Shown here: piece after piece, positions 11,640-20,403 of the stretch
How the letters are laid out: the number at the start of each line of letters is the position of its first letter
Numbering within the stretch: position 1 is the stretch's first letter
Assembly (NCBI GenBank): GCA_020064725.1
Contig: JAGTWJ010000021.1
Span: 1 to 22,311 of the forward strand
Source: Drechslerella dactyloides
Lineage: Eukaryota; Ascomycota; Orbiliomycetes; Orbiliales; Orbiliaceae
DNA length: 22,311 nucleotides
Direction: 5' to 3'
Program-made: the position numbers and the translations under genes
Notes under the pieces: model-generated
What the model saw: only the letters and a program-made list of their open reading frames with translations
Told to the model about the DNA's origin: nothing
Database searches by the model: none

Positions 11640-12890
11640 CCTTTATAACCATTATTATAGCTATTATTATAACTAATTCTAAATTATTTTAGCTATTAAA
11701 GTTCTGGAAAAAGATTAAAAATTAAATATTCAAACTACTACTAAACTTTATAATATCCCTTATACTACTCTATTATACCAGTATAACAGTTATTTTTAAA
11801 AATAGACAATATTTCTAAATCACAAAACCTTACAAAATTAAAAGAAGACATTATTATTCAATATATACTTAAACTATTTATAGTCTTTTTATCCTAGGTT
11901 AAATAATATGAAAGATATAGCCAACCAGCTACTATCAACATATGTTAACAATAGCACACAACACATCAGTAAAAATTAGGTAGTAAACTTTGTAAAATGC
12001 TACCCAAAACTCCAAATACATCTATCCAAAAAATACAACTACTAGTAAGTTAAATACAAAAACCCAGATTTTATTCAAAAGTAGTTTCAGCTTTTACAAG
12101 TAATAAAAACAAAATATAATATTACAAACAATAATATCTATAACTTAATAAAATAGACTTCACAATAGACATAATTTTACAACTACAATTATTATAGGAA
12201 CTGAAATACACAATAAAGCTAAGCTAGTACAGCCTAGGAATCACAAATAAGTAACAATCATTCAGAAGATAAGTACAAAAAATTGGGTAGTACCACCATT
12301 TATTATCCTAACTGGTCAACACCATTTAACTAGTTAATATACAGAGACCAACTTACCAAATAACTAGGTTATTATACTCTCCAATAATAGTTGGATAATA
12401 AATAAAGTTGCTATAAAATAGTTAAAACATTTCAACCACTTTACAGTGCAGTGCTATATTTCAAACTACCAGCTATTAGTCCTAAATAGTCATAATAACC
12501 ACCACTCAACATCTTTTAAGTTTTATTATCAAGAACATAAAATTATTATAGTCTGCATGCCACCACATTCTTCACATCTTCTTCAACTGTTAGATGTTGG
12601 GTGCTTTGGGCTATTGAAGCAGGCATATAATTGCCAGATAGAAGACTTGATGCATACACATATCAACCATATCAGCAAGCTAAAATTCCTCTCTAAATTC
12701 TACAAGACATTTACTACTACAATAACACCTAAGAATATACACAGTAGTTTTGCTAAAACTGGTATTATACCTTATGATCTTAACAAAATTCTCTTAAAGC
12801 TAGATATACAGCTGCTAGTATCTACTCCAATGAATTCACATCCTAATACCACAAATACAGCAACCACCTGGACAACAAAACCCCAATAAA
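11640..12890 (+). pseudogene. Fot1/pogo-like transposase, copy A, degraded
   Basis: The protein would cut and paste the element as a DDE endonuclease with an N-terminal CENP-B/psq-type helix-turn-helix. Only the C-terminal catalytic part is open, from 12446 to 12889. It reads YQLLVLNSH, then CMPPHSSHLLQLLDVGCFG, then YNCQIEDLMHTHINHISKL, matching the family blocks LILDGHxSH, PPHSSHLLQPLDVGCF and QIEDLM. The third catalytic Asp (residue 50 of this frame) is intact, and 35 residues separate it from the second, the DD35D spacing. The second Asp is AAT (Asn, 12485-12487), the first is also Asn (12147-12149), and the start ATG near 11671 has become ATA. Upstream frames contain many stops. The ATG at 12446 is not a real start. 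The transposase is dead. Confidence 0.85.
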
Positions 12891-13387
12891 TTCTTCAGAA
12901 ACTAACCTACAATCAGAACTTATTAAAAATTAGATTACCTAGTATTAGGATAACTCTCCAATATTATTATTAGCTGCTGTAGACCAATTCACTAAAGGGG
13001 TGTAGATAATACACTAGTTAGTGTTTATACAAACAAAGAACACAATACTGTATTCTATTAATAAGATATTAAGCAAACACCAGCAGACAAAAAACAGTAT
13101 ATACAACATAAAGGCACGCTTACCATACACCAGGCTAATAAAATCCTAGATAATAATACTATAAGTAAGCAAGATAAACAGATAAAACATCTAAACCATC
13201 AAAACAGCCCCCAACCAAAAGCCACCTCTAGAAAAATAATTTGTTACAGCAATTGTAGTAAACCTAGACATAACATTCGAACATACCAGCAGACATTTTA
13301 AGCATATAACCAAACAAATTAGCATATATATAGCCCAATGTAATAGTAGTGTGGCTATGAAGCCAGTGTTTTTGCTGGGGTGGGGTG

Positions 13388-13435
13388 TTGAGGTGGTCCG
13401 CTCGCTTGTGTGGTCCGCTCGCTTGTGGAATACGT
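13388..13435 (-). repeat. Right terminal inverted repeat of copy A
   Basis: Two iterons, 13393-13409 and 13410-13426, both GTGGTCCGCTCGCTTGT, precede the tip GGAATACGT. They are identical to each other and lack the mutations of the left end, so this end preserves the ancestral iteron. Just inside lies GCTGGGGTGGGGTGTTGAGG (13373-13392), shared with copy B. Confidence 0.9.
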
Positions 13436-13800
13436 TATTATAATATTAAGATTAATTTAAAAAAAAATAAAAAATTGTTTTTAAAATTAAATATAAATTA
13501 TTTAAATATTTAGTTATATTTTTAAATTGATTAATATATTTATAATTTTTTAAATATTTATAAATTATGTTTTAAGAAAATATATTAATAATATATATAA
13601 TATATTTAAATAATATTTTTATTTATAATATAAATTTTAATAAATATTAAAAATATATTAATTAAATTTTTAAAATTTTAAATTAATATAAGTTTAAGGT
13701 TAAGTTAAAAAAATCTAAATTTAAAATTATTAAAATTAAATTTTTAAAAATATTATATTTAATAATTTAAATAATATATAAATAAATTTAAAAAAGGTAT
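13436..13800 (+). pseudogene. Gypsy reverse transcriptase, C-terminal part, resuming after copy A
   Basis: Immediately after copy A the frame reads YYNIKIN, the continuation of the NNAYHNIRI block broken at 11554. A one-base slip in the A-run at 13459-13474 then shifts the frame. From 13471 on it reads KIVFKIKYKLFKYLVIF (family: WKTAFRTRYGLFEYLVMPF). The catalytic YLDD motif is at 13603-13614 but reads YLNN, both Asp codons having changed GAT to AAT. A further block, YKFKVKLKKSKFKIIKIKFL, matches the region after the thumb (LKLKKSKF..TEVKFLG). Reverse transcription activity is lost. Confidence 0.85.
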
Positions 13801-13959
13801 AAATTATATAAGATTAATTAATATTTAAAATATTTAAAAAAATATAAATTTTTTTAAAATTATATAATTATTATTAATAATTTATTTAAAAATATAATTA
13901 TTTAGCTCTTATTTTTTAAAATTAATAAAAAAAATATATAATTTAAGATGATTAAGGAA

Positions 13960-14360
13960 AAAATTAAAGCTTTTTAAATCTTAAAGAATATCTTTATTTT
14001 AATATTAATTTTTAATTTTATAATTTAAAATTATTAATATAAATAGAAGCTAATACTTTTATAATAATTCTAAAAGTTTATTTATTATAGAAATAATTAA
14101 TTAAAAATACTACTTTATTATTTATTTATTATATAAATTTAATATTATAGAAATTAGATATTTAATATATAATAAAAATTTATAATTATTTTATATATTT
14201 ATAAAAAATAGAAAATTTATTTATAAATTATAGAATTATTTAAAATATTTTTAAATTATAAGAATTTTATTTATTTTTAATAATAAAAGAATTTAGTAAA
14301 TATTAAGTTCAATAATAGGAAATATTTAATAAATATAATATAAAAATTATCTATTTTAAA
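13960..14360 (+). pseudogene. Gypsy RNase H domain, RIP-damaged
   Basis: The RNase H of Ty3/Gypsy pol follows the reverse transcriptase and degrades the RNA of the RNA:DNA hybrid. Near 14150-14200 a frame reads IRYLIYNKNL, the counterpart of NYEIYDKELLAIV. At 14223-14234 the TDHRNL block is readable as INYR, and it continues in the same frame through KEFSK to KYNIKIIYF at 14331-14357, matching the domain end (RYNFKIIYRPG). The Asp of TDH is Asn. Stops replace Gln and Trp codons throughout. Confidence 0.75.
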
Positions 14361-14886
14361 AAAGAAAATATTAGAATAATATTATTAATTAATAATTTGA
14401 TTTAATAGAAAATATTTTTATAAATAAAAAAATAATTTTAGAATAATATAAAAATATTATTTATTAATAAGGAATTTAATTTATTATTTATAAAATTAAA
14501 TTTAAACTAGTTATTAAATTTAAAGAAAACTATTAAAAGGATATAATAATAAAAAAAATATTTTAAAATTTAAAAAAATTATTTATTTTTTATTTTAAAA
14601 AATGGATATATTTTTTTAAAAGATTGTTTCAATATTTTAAATAAAAATTGTAATTTAAAATCTTATAATTATATTATAATATATTTTATATAAATATTTA
14701 GGAATTAAAAGAATATAAGAATTATTATATAATAATATTTTAGTTTAAAATAAGATAATAAATTAAATAATATATTAAAATATAATCTATTTAAGAAATA
14801 AATTAGCAAAATATATATTATATAAATATCTATAATTTAATAAGATATTTAGTAAATTATTTTAAATTATAATTTATAATTTTATA
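14361..14886 (+). pseudogene. Gypsy integrase, N-terminal part, poorly readable, interrupted by copy B
   Basis: This stretch follows the RNase H relic, where the connection domain, HHCC zinc-binding region and the start of the integrase core lie in Ty3/Gypsy elements. Mutation is too heavy to place the His and Cys residues with confidence. The call rests on position between RNase H and the readable integrase C-terminus after copy B (16760 onward), and on the absence of any other feature. Confidence 0.55.
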
Positions 14887-14932
14887 ACGTACTCCACAAG
14901 CGAGCGGAACACACAAGCGAGCGGAACACCTC
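14887..14932 (+). repeat. Left terminal inverted repeat of copy B
   Basis: Two exactly identical iterons ACAAGCGAGCGGAACAC occupy 14896-14912 and 14913-14929, directly after the tip ACGTACTCC. They show no RIP-type change although they contain several CA dinucleotides. Confidence 0.92.
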
Positions 14933-14987
14933 TTGACACTGGTTTGACTACTCCTCTTTTGTATTATATACCTCTATAGCTATCATT

Positions 14988-16200
14988 ATGGCTGCCACCA
15001 TAACTGAATCTTGAGTTATTCTAGTTATTAAAACTCTAGAACAAAATTAAAAATTAAGTATTTAAATTATTGTAAGTTTTATAATATTTTTTATATAATT
15101 TTAGTTTATTGGTATAATAGCTACTTTTTATAGAGTAATAGTATTCTAAAATCATAAAATCTTATATAATTAGAAGAGAATATATTGTTTAATATATATT
15201 TAAGCTATATATGTGATTTTTTTATTTTAGATTAGATAATATAAAAGATATGGCTAATTAGTTACTATTAATATACTAGTAATATATGTGATGTGTTGGT
15301 AAAAATTAGATAATAAATTTTAAAAATATTGTCTAGAGCTTTAGATGTGTTTATCTAAAAAAATATAATTAGCAAATTAAATATAAAAACCTAGATTTTA
15401 TTTAAAAATAATTTTAGTTTATATAAATAATAAAAGCAAAGTATGGTATTGTGGATAATAATATTTATAATTTTAATAAAATAGGCTTTATAATAGATAT
15501 AATCTTTATAACTATGGTTGTTATAGGAATTAAAATATATAATAAAGCTAAGCTGGTACAACCTGGGAATTATAAATAGACAATAATTATTTAGAGGATA
15601 GATATAAAAAGTTAAATAATACTACTATTTATTATCTTAACTAATTAATACTATCTAGCTAACTAGTATATAAAGACTAACTTACTAAATAATTAGACTA
15701 TTATACTCTCTAATAATAATTAAACAATAAATAAAGTTGTTATAAAATAATTAAAGTATTTTAACTAATTTATAGTGTAGTATTGTATTTCAGACTACTA
15801 ATTATTAATTCTAAATGGTTATAAAAGCTATTATTTAGTAGTTTTTAAGCTTTACTACTAAAAGTATAAGATTATTATAGTATATATATTATATTCTTTA
15901 TATTTTTTTAGTTATTGGATATTAGATGCTTGGGCTATTGAAGTAGATATATAGTTGCTAAGTAGAGGATTTAATATATATATATGTTAATCATATTAAT
16001 AAGCTAAAGTTTCTTTCTGGGTTTTATAAAATATTTATTATTATAATAATATTTAAGAATATATGTAGTAATTTTGCTGGAGCTGGTATTATACCCTATG
16101 ATCTTGATAGGGTTTTTTAAAGCTAAATGTGTAGCTACTAGTATTTATCTTAATAAATTCACATCCTAGTACTGTAAATATAGTAACCACTTAGATAATA
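14988..16200 (+). pseudogene. Fot1/pogo-like transposase, copy B, degraded
   Basis: The start codon is still present at 14988-14990 and opens MAATITES, but the ninth codon is TGA. The frame continues VILVIKTLE, parallel to the N-terminus of copy C. Downstream landmarks are readable: FNKIGF at 15472 for the family's FDETGF (first Asp now Asn, 15475-15477), LNGYKSY at 15811 for LDGHxSH (second Asp now Asn, 15814-15816; His now Tyr), and LDIRCLG at about 15915 with the third Asp intact (15918-15920). Stops and frameshifts fill the rest. It is a dead member of the DD35D family. Confidence 0.8.
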
Positions 16201-16712
16201 AAAATGCTAATGAATTCTTTAGAAGCTGGTCTATAATTAAAATTCATCAAAAACTAGATTATTTAGTATTAGGATAGTTTTTTAATATTATTACTAGCTG
16301 CTGTAGATTAATTTATTAAAAAAATATAGATAATAATATACTAGCTGGTGTTTATATATATAAAAAATACAATATTATATACTACTATTAAGATACTAAG
16401 TAAATATTAATAAACAAAAAAATATATATATATATAAAATATATTTACTATATATTAGGTTAATGAAATCTTAAATAATAATATTATAAATAAATAAAGT
16501 AAGCAGATAAAATATCCAAACCATTAAAATAACCCTTAGCTAAAAACTATCTCTAAAAAGATAATTTATTATAATAATTATAATAAGTTTAAACATAATA
16601 TTTAAAATATTAGTAGGTATCTTAAATATATAATTAAATAAACTAGTATATATATAACTCAGTATAATAGTAGTATGGCTGTAAAGCCAGTGTTTTTGCT
16701 GGGGTGGGGTGT

Positions 16713-16759
16713 TGAGGTGTTCCGCTCACTTGTGTGTTCCGCTCGCTTGTGGAGTACGT
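16713..16759 (-). repeat. Right terminal inverted repeat of copy B
   Basis: Two GTTCCGCT-containing iterons precede the tip GGAGTACGT. The inner one has CTCACTTGT where the other three iterons of this element have CTCGCTTGT, a single G-to-A change. Both keep the copy-B core. Confidence 0.9.
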
Positions 16760-17600
16760 TATAAAGATTATTTTATTTAAAAGATTTTTTAATAAATTAA
16801 ATTTATAATAAAATTTTAATTATTATTTAAATTTATTAAGATTATTATCTTAGAATTTTAGAATAATTTTAAAAAATAAAATAACTTTTAATAGTTTATA
16901 ATAAATAAATATTTAGTTAATATAAATTATAAAAAAAATATATTTATAATAGAAATCTTTTCTTTAATAATAAATATTAGAAATATATTATAAATATTTT
17001 AAATATTAAACTTAAATAATAAAAAAAAAAAAGTCTAAATTAATAAAGTATTAGAATAAATAATTTAAATAATAAAAATTTATTTTAGATTATTTTTAAA
17101 TTATATATAAAATAATTAGATAAAATTGTTATTTATAATAGAATTTATTTATAATTTATTAAAATATTTAGTTATAAATTATATATTTATAAGGTATTAT
17201 AAGGCTAAAATCTATAAATTATATAATTAATTTATTTATAAAAAAGAAGAAATTCTTAGTATTCAAGAATACTTTAAAACTATAAGTAAACTTTATAAAT
17301 ATTTAAAAATAATTTGAATTTTATAATCTAAATTATATTTTACTATTATAATAAAAAAAAAATAAAAACTTTTTTTTTAAAAAAAGAAAATAAAATATAT
17401 TGATTATAAAAAAATATTAAAATAAAGAAATTAATTAAAAATTTAATTTTAAAAATTTGGATTATATACTATAACTAAGAAACTAAATAAATATTTTTTA
17501 AATTCTATATTTTTAGAAATTTAAAATTTATAAAATATTTATATTATTTTATTTAAATTTATATTTGATAAATTTTAAAAAAAAAAAATAATTTAAAAAT
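16760..17600 (+). pseudogene. Chromovirus integrase, core end and GPY/F region
   Basis: The integrase inserts the retroelement cDNA into the chromosome. After copy B, frames show a damaged QTERVN-like stretch near 17007-17035, then NKVLE, FLNYI and LLFIIEFIYN (family: VNQVLEQYLR, LLPLAEFAYNN). From 17246 the frame reads EEILSIQEYFKTISKLYKYL, the helical region after the core. At 17459-17490 it reads GLYTITKKLNKY, the GPY/F motif with Pro changed to Leu. It ends with IYIILFKFIF, where family members have a VFHVSLL block. The three catalytic acidic residues cannot all be placed. An inverted copy of 16966-18071 lies at 5835-6944. Confidence 0.82.
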
Positions 17601-17609
17601 TAAAAAAAT

Positions 17610-17800
17610 AATTATAATAAATATAAATTAAAAAAATCTTAGATTATAGAAATAATCTAGAGATATTAGTTAATAAATTTTTAATTAAATAAAAAGATTA
17701 TTTATTAAAAGAAGTTATAATAATTAAAAGATAATTTTATTAGAATTTATTAAATAATATTTTAATAAATTAATGTTTATTAAATAAGATAAAACCTACT
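17610..17800 (+). pseudogene. Chromodomain at the integrase C-terminus
   Basis: From 17636 one frame reads ILDYRNNLEILVNKFLIK, then a stop, then KDYLLKEV. This matches the chromodomain pattern of an ILD start, a YLVKWKGY strand and an E-TWEP block, with the Trp of KWKGY replaced by a stop (TGG to TAA). The first strand (E-YEVEK) is one base out of frame. The domain marks the element as a chromovirus; in this group it is thought to direct integration by binding modified histones. It is followed by KIKPTIIIIL, a family-like tail. Confidence 0.8.
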
Positions 17801-18071
17801 ATTATAATAATTTTGAAGAAGATTTAAAAAGAATATTAGAAATATAAAAATAATTATAATAGTATATATAATTTAATAAATTTATTTTATTTTAGAATTA
17901 TATTTTTTAATATTAAAATTATTATTAGATATAAGAAATTGTATATATATAGAATTTTTTTTTTTAAAATATAAATTAATTGTTTATAATTTGTAAATAT
18001 TATTTTAATAATAAGAAATCTTATTTAAAATATTAATATTTGTTTAAATTTTAAAATAAAAATAATATAGC
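17801..18071 (+). other. 3' end of chromovirus internal region up to LTR2
   Basis: A+T-rich sequence after the chromodomain relic, matching the reverse complement of 5835-6115. Just before LTR2 is AAAATAAAAATAATATAGC, which could be a mutated polypurine tract, the primer for plus-strand synthesis in retroelements. No separate gene is visible. Confidence 0.5.
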
Positions 18072-18255
18072 TGTTATGGGATAATAGCGCAACACCTGAA
18101 TATCCTGCATAGATCAGATTTCCATATAGATATTTAGTCTATATAGTACATAAAGTAATGGTGTATTTATACTATATAAAAAATAGTTTTATATAGGATA
18201 TATAATTATGTAGATTTTTATATAGATTATTAATCTATATAATATATTTATTATA

Positions 18256-18302
18256 ACGTCAATGATAAGCGAACGGATCAGACAAGCGAGCGGATCACCT
18301 CA
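18256..18302 (+). repeat. Left terminal inverted repeat of copy C
   Basis: Two 17-bp iterons, 18264-18280 (GATAAGCGAACGGATCA) and 18281-18297 (GACAAGCGAGCGGATCA), follow the tip ACGTCAAT. The outer iteron carries T and A where the inner has C and G. The same two differences appear at the right end, so they predate the last transposition. Confidence 0.9.
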
Positions 18303-18357
18303 CCACACCTACGCGCCCACCACTCCTCCTATACTTTATACCTCCACAACCACCGCA

Positions 18358-19530
18358 ATGCCTGCCTCTACAACCAAATCCAAAGTTCTTCTAATTATTA
18401 AAACTATAAAAAAAAACCAAGAATTAAGTATTCAAGCTACTATTAAGTATTATAATATCTTTTATACTATCTTAGTCTACCAATATAATAGCTGCTCTTT
18501 ATAATATAACAGTATTTCTAAATTATAAAATCTTACAAAATTAAAAGAAAATACTATTATTCAATATATATTTAAGTTATGTATACAGTCTTTTTATTTT
18601 AGGCTGGGTAATATAAAAAATATAGCCAATTAACTGCTGCTAGCATATAGTAACAATAGTATATAATATATTAGTAAAAAATAAACTAATAACTTTATTA
18701 AACACCATCTAAAGCTATAGATATTTATCTAAAAAGTATGATTACTAGTAACAAAATATAAAGATCCTATATTTATTAATAAATAGTTTTAGTTAATAAA
18801 GACTATAAAAACTAAGTACAGTATTATAGATAATAATATTTATAATTTTGATAAAACTAGCTTTATAAATATAAATCTATAACTATTATTATTATAGATA
18901 TTAAAATATATAATAAAGCTAAATTAGTATAGTCTAGGAATTATAAATGGATAATAATTATCTAGGAGATAAGCATAAAAGGTTGGGCAGTGCCGCCATT
19001 TATTATCCTTGTTAGGTAACACCATTAGCTAGCTAGTATATAGTAATAAAACTATTAATAGATAAATTATTATGTTTCTAATAACAGTTAAATGATAAAT
19101 AAACTTATTCTATAATAGCTAAAATATTTTAATAAATTTATAATATAATACTATATTTCAGATTATTAGTTATTAATCTTAGATAATCATAAAGTTACTA
19201 TTTTGTTATCTTTAAACTATATTACTAAAAATATAAGATTATTATAATCTATATACTACTATATTTATTGTATATCTTTTAGTTATTAGATATTAACTAC
19301 TTTAAACCATTAAAATAGATATATAGCTATAAAATAGAAAACTTAGTATATATATATATTAATTATATTTTTAAGTTGGAGTTTCTTACTGGGTTCTATA
19401 AGGTGTTTATTGTTGTAATAACACTTAAAACATATATAGTAGCTTTGCTGGAGCTAGTATTATATCTATAACCCTAATAGAGTTTTATTAAAATTAGATA
19501 TATAGTTGCTAGCAGCTACTTTAGTAAATT
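18358..19530 (+). pseudogene. Fot1/pogo-like transposase, copy C, degraded but with catalytic Asp codons kept
   Basis: The likely start is the ATG at 18358. An upstream in-frame ATG at 18262 lies inside the terminal repeat and is unlikely to be used. The first 48 codons are open (MPASTTKSK, then a helix-turn-helix-like stretch resembling NQELSIQATIKYYNI), ending in TAA at 18502. Beyond that, frames show FDKTSF at 18847 (first Asp, 18850-18852), LDNHKV at 19179 (second Asp, 19182-19184) and LDINYFKPLK at 19286 (third Asp, 19289-19291). All three catalytic Asp codons remain, unlike in A and B. Many stops and small indels make it nonfunctional. Full-length relatives in fungi are about 500-550 residues. 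Confidence 0.8.
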
Positions 19531-20084
19531 TATGTTCAGATACTGTGAATATGGTAGTTACCTGGACTATAAAAACATTATTAAATTTATTAGAAATTAA
19601 TCTATAAGTAGGCTTGATCAAAAACTAAATTATTTAGTATTAAAATAGCTTTTCTATATTACTGTTAATAGCTGTGGATTAGTTGTTTAAAGAGATATAA
19701 ACTATAATATATAATTAACACTTATATGTGTAGAGATATAATATTACACTCTACTAATAAAGTATTAAGTAAATAGTAATAGGTAAAAAAATAATATATA
19801 TAATATAAAGATATATTTATTATATATTAAATAAGTAATATACTAGACTAAGATACTATAAATAAATAGTATAAGTAAATAAAGTTAAAAAACTATTAAA
19901 ATAATATATAGTTAAAAGAAGATTTTAAAAAAGTATTATATTATAGTTAATACAATAGAGCTAAGCATAATATTTAAATATATTAAGAGATATCTTAAGC
20001 ATATAAATAAGTTATTTAGTATATATCTAGCCTAAAGCTATAGTATTATAGTGGTAAAATCAGTATTTTCGTTGAGATGGGGTG

Positions 20085-20132
20085 GTGAGGTGATCCGCTC
20101 ACTTGTCTGATCCGTTCGCTTATCATTGACGT
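20085..20132 (-). repeat. Right terminal inverted repeat of copy C
   Basis: Iterons with GATCCGCT and GATCCGTT precede the tip TCATTGACGT. The outer one carries the same C-specific differences as the left outer iteron (GTTCGCTTATC). The inner has CTCACTTGTC, one G-to-A change. Confidence 0.9.
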
Positions 20133-20403
20133 TATAGGTAGTAAGATTATATAGATAATATAGTTATATGGAATTTTGGATTATATAGAAGAATATTATT
20201 TATAAAAATTATTATTATAATATTTTTTTTTAAATAAAAGTTATTATAATAATTTATAATTATATAAATATTTAGTATTTAGGGTATTTAATACTTAGTT
20301 AAATATTGAATAAAATAAATATTAAGTTATTTAGGTAATATATTAATATATTCTACTAGTTTATATATTAAGATATTATATATATAAATTAGTATATTTA
20401 TTT

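Larger units (their letters stand above)
11555..13435 (+). mobile_element. Fot1/pogo-like DNA transposon, copy A
   Basis: A 1881-bp element bounded by ACGTATTCCACAA on the left and its reverse complement TTGTGGAATACGT on the right. The inverted repeats extend about 46 bp and contain two 17-bp iterons at each end, all with GGACCA as core. A damaged DD35D transposase lies between them on the plus strand. The right flank is TA; the left flank reads AT directly before ACGT, so the expected TA target duplication is imperfect by one base. It is inserted in the reverse transcriptase of the Gypsy element. The plus strand is unusually rich in C and poor in G over its first 900 bp. Confidence 0.9.
14887..16759 (+). 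mobile_element. Fot1/pogo-like DNA transposon, copy B
   Basis: A 1873-bp element with tips ACGTACTCCACAAG and CTTGTGGAGTACGT and inverted repeats of about 46 bp with a single mismatch. It is flanked on both sides by TATA, including the TA target duplication expected of this superfamily. Each end has two 17-bp iterons with core GGAACA. Its interior parallels copy A in order and length but has a different pattern of mutation (loss of C rather than G on the plus strand). It interrupts the Gypsy integrase relic. Confidence 0.9.
18256..20132 (+). mobile_element. Fot1/pogo-like DNA transposon, copy C
   Basis: A 1877-bp element with tips ACGTCAATGATAAGCG and CGCTTATCATTGACGT, flanked by TATA on both sides (TA duplication). 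The tips differ from those of copies A and B after the first four bases, but the iteron architecture is the same, with core GGATCA. It interrupts LTR2. The leader before the transposase start (18290-18357) is the most C-rich stretch of the window. Confidence 0.9.
18072..20403 (+). repeat. LTR2 of the chromovirus, split by copy C
   Basis: It starts TGTTATGGGATAATAGCGCA, nearly identical to LTR1. Without copy C it is about 455 bp. It is resumed at 20133 and ends just before TGGGATT at 20404, the same boundary word as at 7346. Its middle differs from LTR1 and has its own palindrome (18218-18242). It serves as the 3' LTR of the copy to its left and the 5' LTR of the copy to its right. Confidence 0.75.

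Noticed and set aside
12446..12889. Open frame in copy A as an independent small gene starting at 12446
   Set aside because: It is the C-terminal catalytic part of a broken transposase; family motifs start before and continue through it, so the ATG is internal.
18262..18357. Upstream in-frame start for the copy C transposase
   Set aside because: It lies in the terminal inverted repeat and its codons are the iteron sequence; the ATG at 18358 matches the start position in copy B.
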